This document shows, one piece after another, positions 9,762-18,064 of a stretch of 21,754 nucleotides of DNA. The stretch spans positions 1 to 21,754 of the forward strand of contig JAUCBJ010007623.1 of NCBI GenBank assembly GCA_032718475.1, read 5' to 3'. Position 1 is the stretch's first letter. Each line of letters opens with the position of its first letter. The notes below the pieces were generated by a model. That model worked only from the letters and a program-made list of their open reading frames with translations. It was not told where the DNA came from and made no database searches. This DNA comes from Nemertoderma westbladi (lineage: Eukaryota; Xenacoelomorpha; Nemertodermatida; Nemertodermatidae). A program made the position numbers and the translations under genes.

Positions 9762-10017
9762 CAGTCTGCCGCTAGAGGGTGTATTATTTGAAAATTTACA
9801 TCTTCTCTAGCTTTGTTATTTACAATCCGCAAAACCATGAAGCCATATTGCTTTTAAGAGTTCTGCGGGGCGAGCCATGAGGTAAGATGTTTGAGACTTA
9901 TTTAGATATATTATTACTTAATTTTGACCCCCCAGTCGGTATCTATTACAATATAGGCTATATCTTTTGCAGAGTCACAGAGTAGTCTGAAGTTCCCCAG
10001 TCTGCCGCTAGAGGGCG
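9762..10017. repeat. Second copy of the subterminal unit
   Basis: It starts and ends with CAGTCTGCCGCTAGAGGG (9762-9779 and 9998-10017). Between them are the same blocks as in 8384-8495: TATTATTTGAAAATT, CATCTTCTCTAGCTTTGTTATT, GGTATCTATTACAATATAGGC and AGAGTAGTCTGAAGTTCCC. An unrelated segment (about 9825-9930) interrupts it. The orientation is that of the left arm. Confidence 0.75.
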
Positions 10018-10123
10018 AAATGTCTCAAAGTGAAAACCATATAGTAGCCATGAATTGGTTACTAGGCAATAATACTGCATTTTGCAAAGTTAGGCCTATT
10101 GCTAACCGAACGAAAACTGCCCT

Positions 10124-10197
10124 GGTTCATGCAGGGATCGAACCCATGGCATACGGGAGATGTGAATTCAACGCAACCACTACACCAAGGTGGAACA
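10124..10197 (-). repeat. tRNA-like segment (SINE head or decayed tRNA)
   Basis: On the minus strand it has an A box TGGTGTAGTGG (10177-10187) and a B box GGTTCGATCCC (10134-10144, one base offset possible) at tRNA spacing. The acceptor stem pairs at only the outer four positions, so a functional tRNA is unlikely. A SINE head is the best reading. Confidence 0.55.
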
Positions 10198-10254
10198 GTA
10201 ACCTTCGAATTTGTTCGTTGACGTTCGAATTTGTAAGACTCTCATTTAAGACCT

Positions 10255-10478
10255 GACACAGACTATGCCTCACTGAGGCATAGACTATGCCTCACTGAGG
10301 CACAGACTATGCCTCACTGAGGCACAGACTATGCCTCACTGAGGCACAGACTATGCCTCACTGAGGCACAGACTATGCCTCACTGAGGCACATACTATGC
10401 CTCACTGAGGCACATACTATGCCTCACTGAGGCACAGACTATGCCTCACTGAGGCATAGACTATGCCTCACTGAGGGA
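10255..10478. repeat. 22-bp palindromic minisatellite, 10 copies
   Basis: ACTATGCCTCACTGAGG recurs at 10262, 10284 and so on to 10460 in 22-bp steps. Each unit contains TGCCTCA-C-TGAGGCA, a perfect 7-bp-arm palindrome, so every unit can form a hairpin. Variation is confined to CACAGACT, CATAGACT and CATACT linkers. Confidence 0.95.
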
Positions 10479-10690
10479 GCTGTATACCCTAGGGCTATGT
10501 ATAACGAGATGAAAGTCAATGAGGTCATTTACAGAGTAATATATAAAACTAATTATTGGTAAATCTAAAATTAAATACAATTAAATAAATTAAAATTAAA
10601 TACAATTAAATAAATTAAAATTAAATACAAATAAATAAGTATTGATAAATAAAAAGCCGCGGTGTCACTTATGACACCCTAACCTAGAGA
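10478..10690. repeat. Direct repeat block, copy 1
   Basis: GTATACCCTAGGGCTA, AACGAGATGAAAGTCAATGA, GGTCATTTACAGAGTAATAT, then A-rich 25-bp units (ATTAAATACAATTAAATAA, about three) and GCCGCGGTGTCACTTATG. The same order recurs in the same orientation at about 11083-11262. Confidence 0.85.
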
Positions 10691-11558
10691 AGATGTTAAT
10701 TTTCAAATAATACGCCCTCTAGCGGCAGACTGGGGAACTTCAGCCTACTCTGCGACTCCGTAAAAGATATAGTCTATGCCATAGTAGATGCCTACCGAGT
10801 TAAAACCTAATCGGAATGAAAATAACAAAGTTAGAGAAGATGTTAATTTTCTGATAATACGCCCTCTAGCGGCAGACTATGGAACTGCAGACGGCTGGAT
10901 ACAGGTAAGAGTAATTAGTTAGTTATCAGAGGTGTCATGAGAGGGGGGGCGGGGCGCTTGGATCCAACTATTATTAATAACCTGTTGCTTGGTTAAAGCT
11001 AATTGGGGGTCAAAGGTCAACGATAACAGAATCTGTCTGGATATAGATAAGAGTAATTAGTTACCAGTAAGGGAACTGTATACCCTAGGGCTAAGTATAA
11101 CGAGATGAAAGTCAATGAGGTCATTTACAGAGTAATATATAAAACTAATTATTGGTGAATCTAAAATTAAATACAATTAAATAAATTAAAATTATATACA
11201 AATAAATAAGTATTAATAAATAAAAGAGCCGCGGTGTCACTTATGGCACCCTCTTGGGCCTCTAGGTGACAGTTAGACAACACTGATGACCCATTGTGTG
11301 TCAGGGCGCTAATCAGTCTGATTAATTAGGATAATCAATTAAACCCTAACTAGGAGTCATAAGACACCTATAGTAGGGTTTAATTGTACTAATTAATTGA
11401 TGACACCTATCAATTAGGGTCTAATTAGCCTAATTGGGAGGTTCACCCAGACAGACTGGCGCCAATGACACCCATAGGGTGATGATTGGGTGTCATATGA
11501 CACACAATGGGTGTCAGTTGGGTCTAACTGTCACAAAGCCGGCCAAGACTCTACTACT
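10690..11558. repeat. Right terminal inverted repeat with extra block
   Basis: This is the inverted counterpart of 4890-5343 plus 8384-8520. Compared with the left arm it carries about 265 extra bp at 11006-11270, most of which is copy 2 of the direct repeat block. It contains two intact copies of the 20-mer CGCCCTCTAGCGGCAGACTG/A (10713-10732 and 10860-10879). The terminal 35 bp match the left tip with only a few mismatches. Confidence 0.85.
11083..11262. repeat. Direct repeat block, copy 2
   Basis: It repeats 10478-10690 from GTATACCCTAGGGCTA to GCCGCGGTGTCACTTATG, with fewer A-rich 25-bp units. It lies inside the right arm only. Confidence 0.85.
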
Positions 11559-12215
11559 GTCAAGCTTGGGTGTACCAATATGGTTGGAGATGTGTTCATT
11601 GTACTTGACACAATGAAACCGGCGTAGCATTCTTGTGGATGTGCCTTCCAGAGATTTAGTTTCCTCAGCAGTTAGAGCCCAGCATGGACTCCCATAGGGG
11701 AGTACTAGAACTACTGCTGCTCTAAATAATCGGACCTGAAGTTTCCGAAGTATTCTATGTTACTTCCAAATCCTGGAAAGCCTGTTCAAGGCTGCCCATG
11801 CAGCTTACGTATTTCCCTTACGTATTCACCTGACTTCCGGATCCATGATCCCATGTGACAGAAGTCATCCACATGGCACATACATGCTCAAGCATACCAT
11901 CCTTTGAGCTTGTGCTCATCCGATCAGAGATTTGCTGAGGACTTTCAAAGTTAGCTGTCAATATTTTGATCTTTTTGGAGATACTAGAAGTATAGCCTGA
12001 TCCAATAAGCGGAGGAGCCGTTGGGCTCCCTCTAGTGATTCTGAGAGTACTCCTGAGTCATCAGCAAAGTCTAGATCAGATAGGTAAGACTTGGTCCCAC
12101 GACCTTTACCGAACCCATTCTGATTTCCACATATCAGTCTCTCAATGGGATCCCTGATATGCGATTTAATATAATTCTATTGTATAGATTTGCAGCAATC
12201 AAGGTGAAATCCTGA
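11559..12215 (-). pseudogene. 5' part of the split old LINE: reverse transcriptase core
   Basis: On the minus strand, in order: LIAANLYNRIILNRI (about 12205-12160), NQNGFGKGRGT, LDFADDSGVLSESLEGAQRL (catalytic Asp pair), ANFESPQQISDRM, GSWIRKSGEYVREIRK, AWAALNRLSRIWK, LRKLQVRLFRAAVVLVLPYG and WALTAEETKSLEG. The frame is broken by several shifts and stops. It then runs into GTPKLD at the insertion site and continues at 4889. NQNGF…GRGT is followed almost at once by the FADD box, so the segment with the first catalytic Asp and the GxxQG box has been deleted. This is the same family as 20461-20790 and distinct from the LINE at 5344-8383. Confidence 0.88.
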
Positions 12216-13211
12216 ATTACGAACCCGAATATAAACCCATTGAGAGATAAATAAATAATAACTATAAAAGTGCAGAAATGATTATTTCAATGTTCTTGTA
12301 AAGTAAATGTAGGATTTATAGTACCGCACCCAATTAACATTTTTATAGCTTCATAAAATGAATTGAAATTGAAAAAAAAACTCAAAACAACTATTTTTTA
12401 TCGATATATATAAAGAACGGAGTCATAGTATTGTGACAATATGACCTACTGAGTTAGTCAGACATACTGAGATACGATTTGATGACTTAGTGAATTCCAA
12501 GTCAATTAAACTTAGCACATAGTTGTATTAGTAAAAAACAAAATGACCAGACCACCCTTTGGTCTCTGGTGCATGGTGGTGTGAAATTATAATCGTGCTT
12601 TACGAGTCCCTCTTGTGTGAAATTTTCATAATTTCATCTACTACACAGACTCGCATACCACTTGTGTGCTAAGACTATCTGAGTTCATGACTCTCTCTAC
12701 AACTACAACAACACAAGTAGAGCGATAAACTCACAATAATAAGAGTCTGTAATATATACTGATTAATCACAAAATAACATGAGGACATTTCGCAACTTAA
12801 TCAATTAATGGATATAAACTATAAATGTTTGAAGTTAGGTTATTAAATAAGCCAAAAAGTACAAAATCCAGGAATAAATTAACAATTTGCAGTAGGCAGG
12901 TGATAATACAGTAATACGTGGCACAGGCGATCGTATCAGCAAAACTTATATCATAGGCAGATAGGGTAAATCTGTGTGATGTACGGTACGCAAAGCATAG
13001 ATCTACGCAATAAATTACCGATAGGCCTATATATTTCTGTATTTACAACGTCAGAACGTAGTAAGCAACGGTCTGGGTTTTACCTACCTACAGTGCTGTA
13101 GCTTGCATTTGTAGTTCTGTAGTTCAGTAGTTCGCATTCTTATATTTATTAAATAGATTTCGAAGGTGGATTAGGCCTATGACTTTTATCTAGGAACTGT
13201 ATCTACACTAT
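12216..13211. other. Intergenic region, no gene recognised
   Basis: AT-rich, with no long open frame on either strand. A short imperfect hairpin (ACCAGACC…GGTCTCTGGT, about 12547-12571) and degenerate TTCTGTAGTTCAGTAGTTC repeats (about 13110-13135) are the only structure seen. Confidence 0.5.
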
Positions 13212-13217
13212 TTTATT
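13212..13217 (-). other. Poly(A) signal of the IF1 gene
   Basis: AATAAA on the minus strand begins 13 nt after the stop codon, which implies a very short 3' UTR. Confidence 0.6.
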
Positions 13218-13230
13218 CTAATAAACTGTT

Positions 13231-13632
13231 CTACTTGCTCTCTTCTTTAATATCTTGCTCATGTTGCTCAAGTTCCTCTAACTCGACCTGATGCCTCGCT
13301 ATCCGTTGTTTTAGCCTTTCAATCTCGAGTTTCTGGTGGTCTATCTCCTCATTGTGTTCCCGCTTCAGTTTATCCAGCTGTTGTTTCTGTAACCTACGGA
13401 AGTATTCTTCTTCCCTCGCGGCTTCCATCCGACCGAATGCACCACCAGCGTCCCGGATGCTGCCTCCCGAACCGCCCCCCTTCCCCGCTCCATCGCCCCA
13501 CGTACCCGAGTAAGGGCGGAGACTGAGTGCCGGTACCGTAGGGCAGTAGCTACCGGTAAGTACCGGTACGGTAGGCCGGTATGCCTTGCGGAGACACGCG
13601 TTGCGCGGAAGGACAAATCGAGCTGGAAACAT
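13231..13632 (-). CDS. ATP5IF1: Mitochondrial F1-ATPase inhibitor IF1
   Basis: 133 residues in one exon. IF1 binds the F1 catalytic interface of ATP synthase in the mitochondrial matrix and blocks ATP hydrolysis when the membrane potential collapses. Residues 1-41 are rich in Arg, Pro and Ser with few acids, as in a matrix-targeting presequence, with a likely cleavage near RPY|SGTW. The minimal inhibitory region is GGSIRDAGGAFGRMEAA, then EEEYFRR (about 57-80), matching the family's GAFG and YFR core. A coiled coil follows (about 70-128: LKREHNEEIDHQKLEIERL…). His93 and His99 align with two of the histidines of the mammalian pH-sensing cluster; the neighbouring positions are Glu and Gln. An in-frame TAG (13654-13656) 21 nt upstream supports this start, and G at -3 suits initiation. 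The region is unbroken by introns, unlike the mammalian gene. It is intact and likely functional, but a retrocopy is not excluded. Confidence 0.95.
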   Translation of the reverse strand: MFPARFVLPRNACLRKAYRPTVPVLTGSYCPTVPALSLRPYSGTWGDGAGKGGGSGGSIRDAGGAFGRMEAAREEEYFRRLQKQQLDKLKREHNEEIDHQKLEIERLKQRIARHQVELEELEQHEQDIKEESK

Positions 13633-13656
13633 TGCTGATCGGTTTAAAAATATCTA

Positions 13657-14004
13657 GTAAGTCTGAAGTCTGTAAGTAGGTACCAGTTCGAAACACCAGT
13701 AGTACGGTATAGCAGTACAGCAGTAAGCACTCTACTAAGCAGTACTGCTGTAGTCAGGTTTCAGGTAGTACTGTAGTAATACTGCGGTACTGGTACCGGT
13801 ACAGAATACAGGAATAAGCGACGGGGACAAATTCAAGACTATTCCAGAATTCGGACTATTCCTGTATTCCCTATGCAGGATGCAGACTGACAGACTGAGC
13901 TATGTCTGTTCAGCAGTTGTTAGGCTGAACCAAGTCGCAAGTGAAGGACTACTGCTGTACTGTACACCATGTCCTGGAATAGTGTCGTTATTCAAGTACC
14001 TGGA
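13657..14004. other. IF1 upstream region with degenerate GTACTG repeats
   Basis: AGTACTG, GTACCGGTAC and CAGTACAGCAG-like words recur irregularly across about 13560-13810, entering the IF1 presequence. It presumably holds the IF1 promoter, but no TATA box or other element can be assigned. Confidence 0.45.
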
Positions 14005-14017
14005 CCCCCCCCCCCCC
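14005..14017. repeat. Poly(C) tract, 13 bases
   Basis: An uninterrupted run of C. Three other long C or G runs occur at 15112-15122, 15447-15465 and 16256-16275. Confidence 0.9.
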
Positions 14018-14085
14018 AAATTTTTTTACAAATCTTAATAATGAGATTGCATGAAATTTGAAACAGAGATAGTTTCACCTCTCTC

Positions 14086-14732
14086 CTCCTTGCTGAGTGA
14101 GCCAGAATTTTTATTTTTACTTTCAATCTTTAGCTAGACGCGTTTGAAAAAGGTGTCTCCGGTGATATTTCACCAGTTACACTGCAGTTGTTCAGCTACC
14201 CATGCAAGGATTCCAAAAATGTAAAAATTTGGTTGGGAAATAGCTGAGATATGAGCGTTCAAAAGTTGCATGGCTGCATGGTTTTGCACCTGCTCGAGGC
14301 TGTTTTATTCTATTAAATAAAATACCATATTCTCAGAACATTTTGTTTATGTATGAATATAGCTACATAATAGTATTATGTTTAAAGAAGCGTTGCATTG
14401 TTGCCCAGCTACGTAGGGGATAAACACAATGTTCTGGAATATGATGTATTTATTCAATAGAATAAATGGCGGAGCAGGGGAAGCAAATACATGCAACTTT
14501 CGAGTGCCCATATCTCTGCTATTTCTCAACCAAATTCAAATGTTTTTACATTTCTGGAATCCTTGCACGGTTAGCTTTCTATTGGTACCAACAAATCGCG
14601 ATAAGGTTCAAGAATAACTGCAGTATAACTGGTGAAATTTTTCCATTTTCAACGCGAAATTTCTCCTTTTTCAAACGCGTGTAGCTAAAGATTGAAAGCA
14701 AAAATAAAAATTCTGGCTCACCCAGCAAGGAG
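14086..14732. mobile_element. Fold-back element, about 260-310-bp arms
   Basis: The left arm starts CTCCTTGCTGAGTGAGCCAG and the right arm ends in its near complement at 14732. The match continues through CAGAATTTTTATTTTTACTTTC, ATCTTTAGCTA, GCGTTTGAAAAAGG, TTTCACCAGTTA, GCAAGGATTCCA, GAAATAGC-GAGATATG and AACATT-TGTTTAT, leaving a loop of about 70 bp (14351-14418). No target duplication was found. Short open frames in the right arm reflect the repeat and show no domain. A related one-armed copy is at about 19790-20010. Confidence 0.8.
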
Positions 14733-14856
14733 TAGGGACGTGTTATGTTATGTTATTAATGACGCCAGAGTAACAATAAGTTCATGATTGCACCTTTAAA
14801 TTTAGAGATACTGCATACACACATATCTGGCAAAAGTACGCTAATTAGCGAATATG

Positions 14857-15535
14857 CAGGGCCGTATTAACGGCGGGACTTTTGGGGCTGCAGCCCCGGG
14901 CCCCGTGAAGTTTTGGGGCCCCCCAGAAAAAGTATCCTTACATTAAAAAAAAAGATTTTGGAACCACGTTAAATCTAAAACATACAAGGTATATGGTACC
15001 CAGATGAACAAATGCGAAATTCACATTCCAAATTCTATTACTGAAAATATACCATACCATACATACCTCTCCAATTTCCCACTGTAAACATTGCCAAAGG
15101 GCAAGAAAGGCGGGGGGGGGGGTCATAATGTAAAGAACACTAACAGTAGTAAAGGGAGGGAGCACACCACCGAGCAAAAATTATATTCACGGGGGTTTTC
15201 GGGATCGCTGATTTCATTTCCGAAGCCAGTTTTAATATTTGATGGAATCTAGTCTGTCCGTCGGTCGGTTGTCTGTCCGTCTGTCTTACATTTTGACATT
15301 CAGATTACCAGACAGATATTTCATGATAATTCGAGAACTAAAAGATATCTCTCTAAGCAGTTTTTAGATTTGAAATCCCCATTAAATTCTGCTCTAGATG
15401 CAATAAAAACAATTCGAAAATTTGTGATCATTATCTGCGAACACCACCCCCCCCCCCCCCCCCCCAAAAAAAAAATTAAAGGGGGCCCCAAATTTATATT
15501 AGCCCCGGGCCCCGATATAGCTTAATCCGGCCCTG
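14857..15535. mobile_element. 679-bp non-autonomous hAT-like element
   Basis: The ends are CAGGGCCGTATTAA (14857) and TTAATCCGGCCCTG (15535), followed inward by GGGGCCCGGGGC-type inverted blocks. CGAATATG occurs at 14849-14856 and again at 15536-15543, an exact 8-bp target duplication. CAGGGCC termini with an 8-bp duplication are typical of hAT transposons. The interior contains a TCTG/TCCG microsatellite (15253-15290), an 11-G run and a 19-C run. There is no transposase frame. Confidence 0.92.
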
Positions 15536-15636
15536 CGAATATGAAGATAAAAATATCACATTGTAATAATTACAAATATACGAATAGTATTTAGGCCTAC
15601 AGTATTTATAGTATTTATTTAAAAATATCTATATTT

Positions 15637-15765
15637 ATTACCCTACTATTGAGTTATTTTCCCGGTTATTTAACCCGCGGGCAGGAAACAACCCGAGGGC
15701 GAAGCCCGAGGGTGTTCCCGCCCAAGGGTTAAATAACCGGGAAAATAACTCAATAATAGGGTAAT
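15637..15765. repeat. 129-bp hairpin with GC-rich centre
   Basis: Arms of about 62 bp (ATTACCCTACTATTGAGTTA… and its complement) are nearly perfect and meet at CCCGAGGGC-GAA-GCCCGAGGG. The outer arms are AT-rich and the centre GC-rich. No coding content or target duplication is visible. A hairpin of similar design is at 19255-19390. Confidence 0.85.
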
Positions 15766-16171
15766 AGTGTGTTATTCCCCATTACCTTCACTCACCAACG
15801 AGTAATTTTTTGCTAAGGCTTCAAACATTTCTAAAAGGGTTTTGTTTGGGGGGAGTTGATTAAAGATGGGGCGTGGTATTTTTGGGGGGAAATAACTATG
15901 CATATATATTTTATCACTTTTTTTCCTATATTGATACTATTTAATTCAACCAATATGACTTATGGTAGACATTATTTCAGTAATCTTATTTTATGTCTAT
16001 TATTTCAGTCATTTTTAATGCTTTCATATGTGGCCTTTCTGCAGTAGAGCAATAAATTTATTAATAATTATGTATTTATATACAGTAGTAGGTAATAGCG
16101 TAAATGTTATAGCTCTTTCTCAGATTTATTTCCCAGCTACAAATAAGGGGACTTTCGACGCAATAAAAAGC
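15766..16171. other. AT-rich spacer, nothing assigned
   Basis: Short open frames (15856-16219) lack any recognisable motif, and I regard them as chance. Confidence 0.45.
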
Positions 16172-16350
16172 GGGTCTAGCCAGGGGGCAATTTTGCTTGC
16201 ATCCGCAAATGGTGGCTAAATGAGTACTGAAGTTTCCTCTGGCGAGTATAGTTCTGGGGGGGGGGGGGGGGGGGGCACTGGAAATAAGACGTCCGACTTT
16301 GCACGTAATCCCTGGCCTAACGGCCGAATAAAAGTTTTACTTTTCTATTT
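16172..16350. repeat. Dispersed repeat, copy 2
   Basis: It matches 1685-1855 block by block (GCTAAATGAGTACTG, AGTTTCCTCTGGCGAGTA, CACTGGAAATAAG, GTAATCCCTGGCCTA, CGGCCGAA) in the same orientation. It carries a 20-G run (16256-16275). Confidence 0.7.
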
Positions 16351-16474
16351 ATTTTTTGGATTTTACATTTATTGTTTTGGTTAGAATAACGTGCCATTGT
16401 AAACAGCTCATTTCCCTTAATTTAACATTGAGACGAAATATGAATTCGCCGAGATGGGATTTGCGCCCAATCAG

Positions 16475-17411
16475 CAGCCGGTTCCACCAACTCTCACTAA
16501 CCGCTTAGTGTTAGTGCTAACTGCTTAGTGCCACTAACCTGGGCCACCCTTATGACTTAGCCTGTTCCACCAAGCTCACTAACTGTAAGTGCCACTAACA
16601 CCTTAGTGCGATTTGCTTAGGGACCTCTAGATATCCCTAAAAGCTACACTAACTGCTGAATTTACTTTTGTTGGTCGGATATTATTACTTGCGATTGATT
16701 ACAAATATATTTCATTTGTTTTGATTGAACCCTATCATACTGTATGTCCTGTACACCACTTTACATACATTATTTCCACTTTACATATATACCTTTTACT
16801 TTATACACTTTACTACATTGTTTTTTTTTATTTTCGAAGGTGTCAATTTTAATTAAATTAAAATTTGTTATTATTTATTATTAAATATTCATTTACAATT
16901 TACTTACTATTTATTCTATATATTATATTACTCGTTAGTCGTAATTGTTGTTTCGCTCCCATATTAACACAAAAAAATAACAAAGGAAATCCATTTATAT
17001 ATGATTAGGTATAATTATTCTCAAAACTATCTTGCATCGCCCAACAATTATCCTGCGTCACACGACGAGTCTCATTCTGCAACTAATCCCGATTGAGGAA
17101 GAGAATATCTCTCTTAAAATTTCCATACATTCCCACATATGTTTCCCATCCTTGCGGCGCACACAAATGACGCTGAGCTCATCCTGTTGTAGATGTTATA
17201 AGCAATAACATTATTGAAAATAAGTTATTACTCAAGATAATATAATTTGACACAATAAGTGCCACTAAGCAGCTAAGCATAGGGTTAGTGTTAGTGGTCG
17301 TGGTGGGACAGTATAATTAAGTGCCACTTATCTTAGTCAGTTAGTACCACTAACACCACCCTAAGCGGTTAGTGGCACTAACTTGTTAGTGAGAGTTGGT
17401 GGAACCGGCTG
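16475..17411. mobile_element. 937-bp MITE with GCCGGTTCCACCAAC termini
   Basis: CAGCCGGTTCCACCAACTCT (from 16475) and AGAGTTGGTGGAACCGGCTG (to 17411) are perfect inverted repeats. CAG flanks both ends (16472-16474 and 17412-17414), which fits a 3-bp target duplication and a PIF/Harbinger-like origin. Both subterminal zones are packed with GTGCCACTAAC/GTTAGTGGCAC motifs, and GTTCCACCAAGCTCACTAAC recurs near 16563. The interior is AT-rich and has no transposase. Confidence 0.75.
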
Positions 17412-17600
17412 CAGATGTGGTATTGGCAGATTGGAAGACCAAACAGCTGGCCTTGAAGTCTGTCTGTCTGTATAGGTACAGTTTATCTGGCACTAGCTAG
17501 TCATGTTCAGTACTACCAATTAGCTGGATGAAATCATTAATTACAGGTCCTGAGAGTTAGAATATGTGGACGAGATTAATTACAGTGGGTGTGACTAATT

Positions 17601-17698
17601 ACCCAAACGCACCCAATCGGCACCCAAACGCACCCAAACGGCACCCAAACGCACCCAATCGGCACCCAAACGGCACCCAATGGTACCCAAACGGCACT
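17601..17698. repeat. 21-bp minisatellite (42-bp higher-order)
   Basis: CACCCAAACGCACCCAATCGG-type units recur about 4.7 times with alternating ATCGG and AAACGG, giving a 42-bp super-repeat. In reverse complement it closely resembles the unit of the 18065-18590 array. Confidence 0.85.
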
Positions 17699-18064
17699 AA
17701 AAATGAACTGCCGGATGAAAATTACCCTCCTATAGGGTACTCCCTGGCATCCTACATCAGTGAGTCAATAGGTAAACGGTGAAATTAACCGGTACCTACC
17801 AAATACTGAAATACAGTACCGGCAGACTGGTATGTAGAATGGCTTTACTGTCTGACTGTACTGTAAACTGTTAGCCACTGAAATGTTAAATGCAATTGCG
17901 GTTGTAAATGTTGCGATGCGACTACCGACAAGCCTATTACCGATTCTTATAATAAAGTAAAGGATCAGGTTACATGGGTGGGCTTTTCTATCCAAAACAA
18001 TAAACGTTATATCAAGGTTTTTTTTGGAAAAGGCAAAAATAAACAATAAACGTTTGGCGTTTGG
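17699..18064. other. Spacer between the two opposed minisatellites
   Basis: No gene or RNA is recognised. It contains GGTACC-type words and a TTTTTTTTGG run. Confidence 0.45.

Larger units (their letters stand above)
4890..11558. mobile_element. 6.7-kb inverted-repeat element, Polinton-like ends, no own genes
   Basis: The termini are 5'-AGTAGTAGAGTCTTGGCC (from 4890) and its reverse complement (to 11558). GTCAAG flanks both sides as a 6-bp duplication. The inverted arms continue inward: 4890-5214 pairs with about 11273-11558, 5215-5343 with about 10875-11005, and 8384-8495 with about 10750-10870, roughly 560 bp once the LINE in the left arm is discounted. The right arm has an extra block of about 265 bp (11006-11270). 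A 6-bp duplication, an AG start and long TIRs fit Polinton/Maverick elements; IS3EU and Dada also make 6-bp or similar duplications. No polymerase, integrase, ATPase, protease or capsid frame is present, so it would be non-autonomous. Without the LINE it is about 3.6 kb. The boundaries are secure; the superfamily is an inference. Confidence 0.85.

Noticed and set aside
10124-10197. Functional tRNA gene
   Set aside because: A and B boxes are good, but the acceptor and anticodon stems do not pair properly. A SINE head or pseudogene is more likely.
8521-10478. CRISPR-like array
   Set aside because: The units are head-to-tail with no unique spacers, and the context is an animal transposon.
4890-11558. 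Complete Polinton with viral-type genes
   Set aside because: No polymerase, integrase, packaging ATPase, protease or capsid frame is visible. The only protein-coding content is the nested LINE.
14429-14684. Two overlapping short frames in the fold-back right arm
   Set aside because: A similar peptide is encoded by the 19790-20010 copy, but the similarity follows the DNA of the repeat, including non-coding parts, and no domain is present.
14005-16275. Long C and G runs as a functional signal
   Set aside because: They lie inside dispersed repeats, and homopolymers of this length are prone to sequencing and assembly error.
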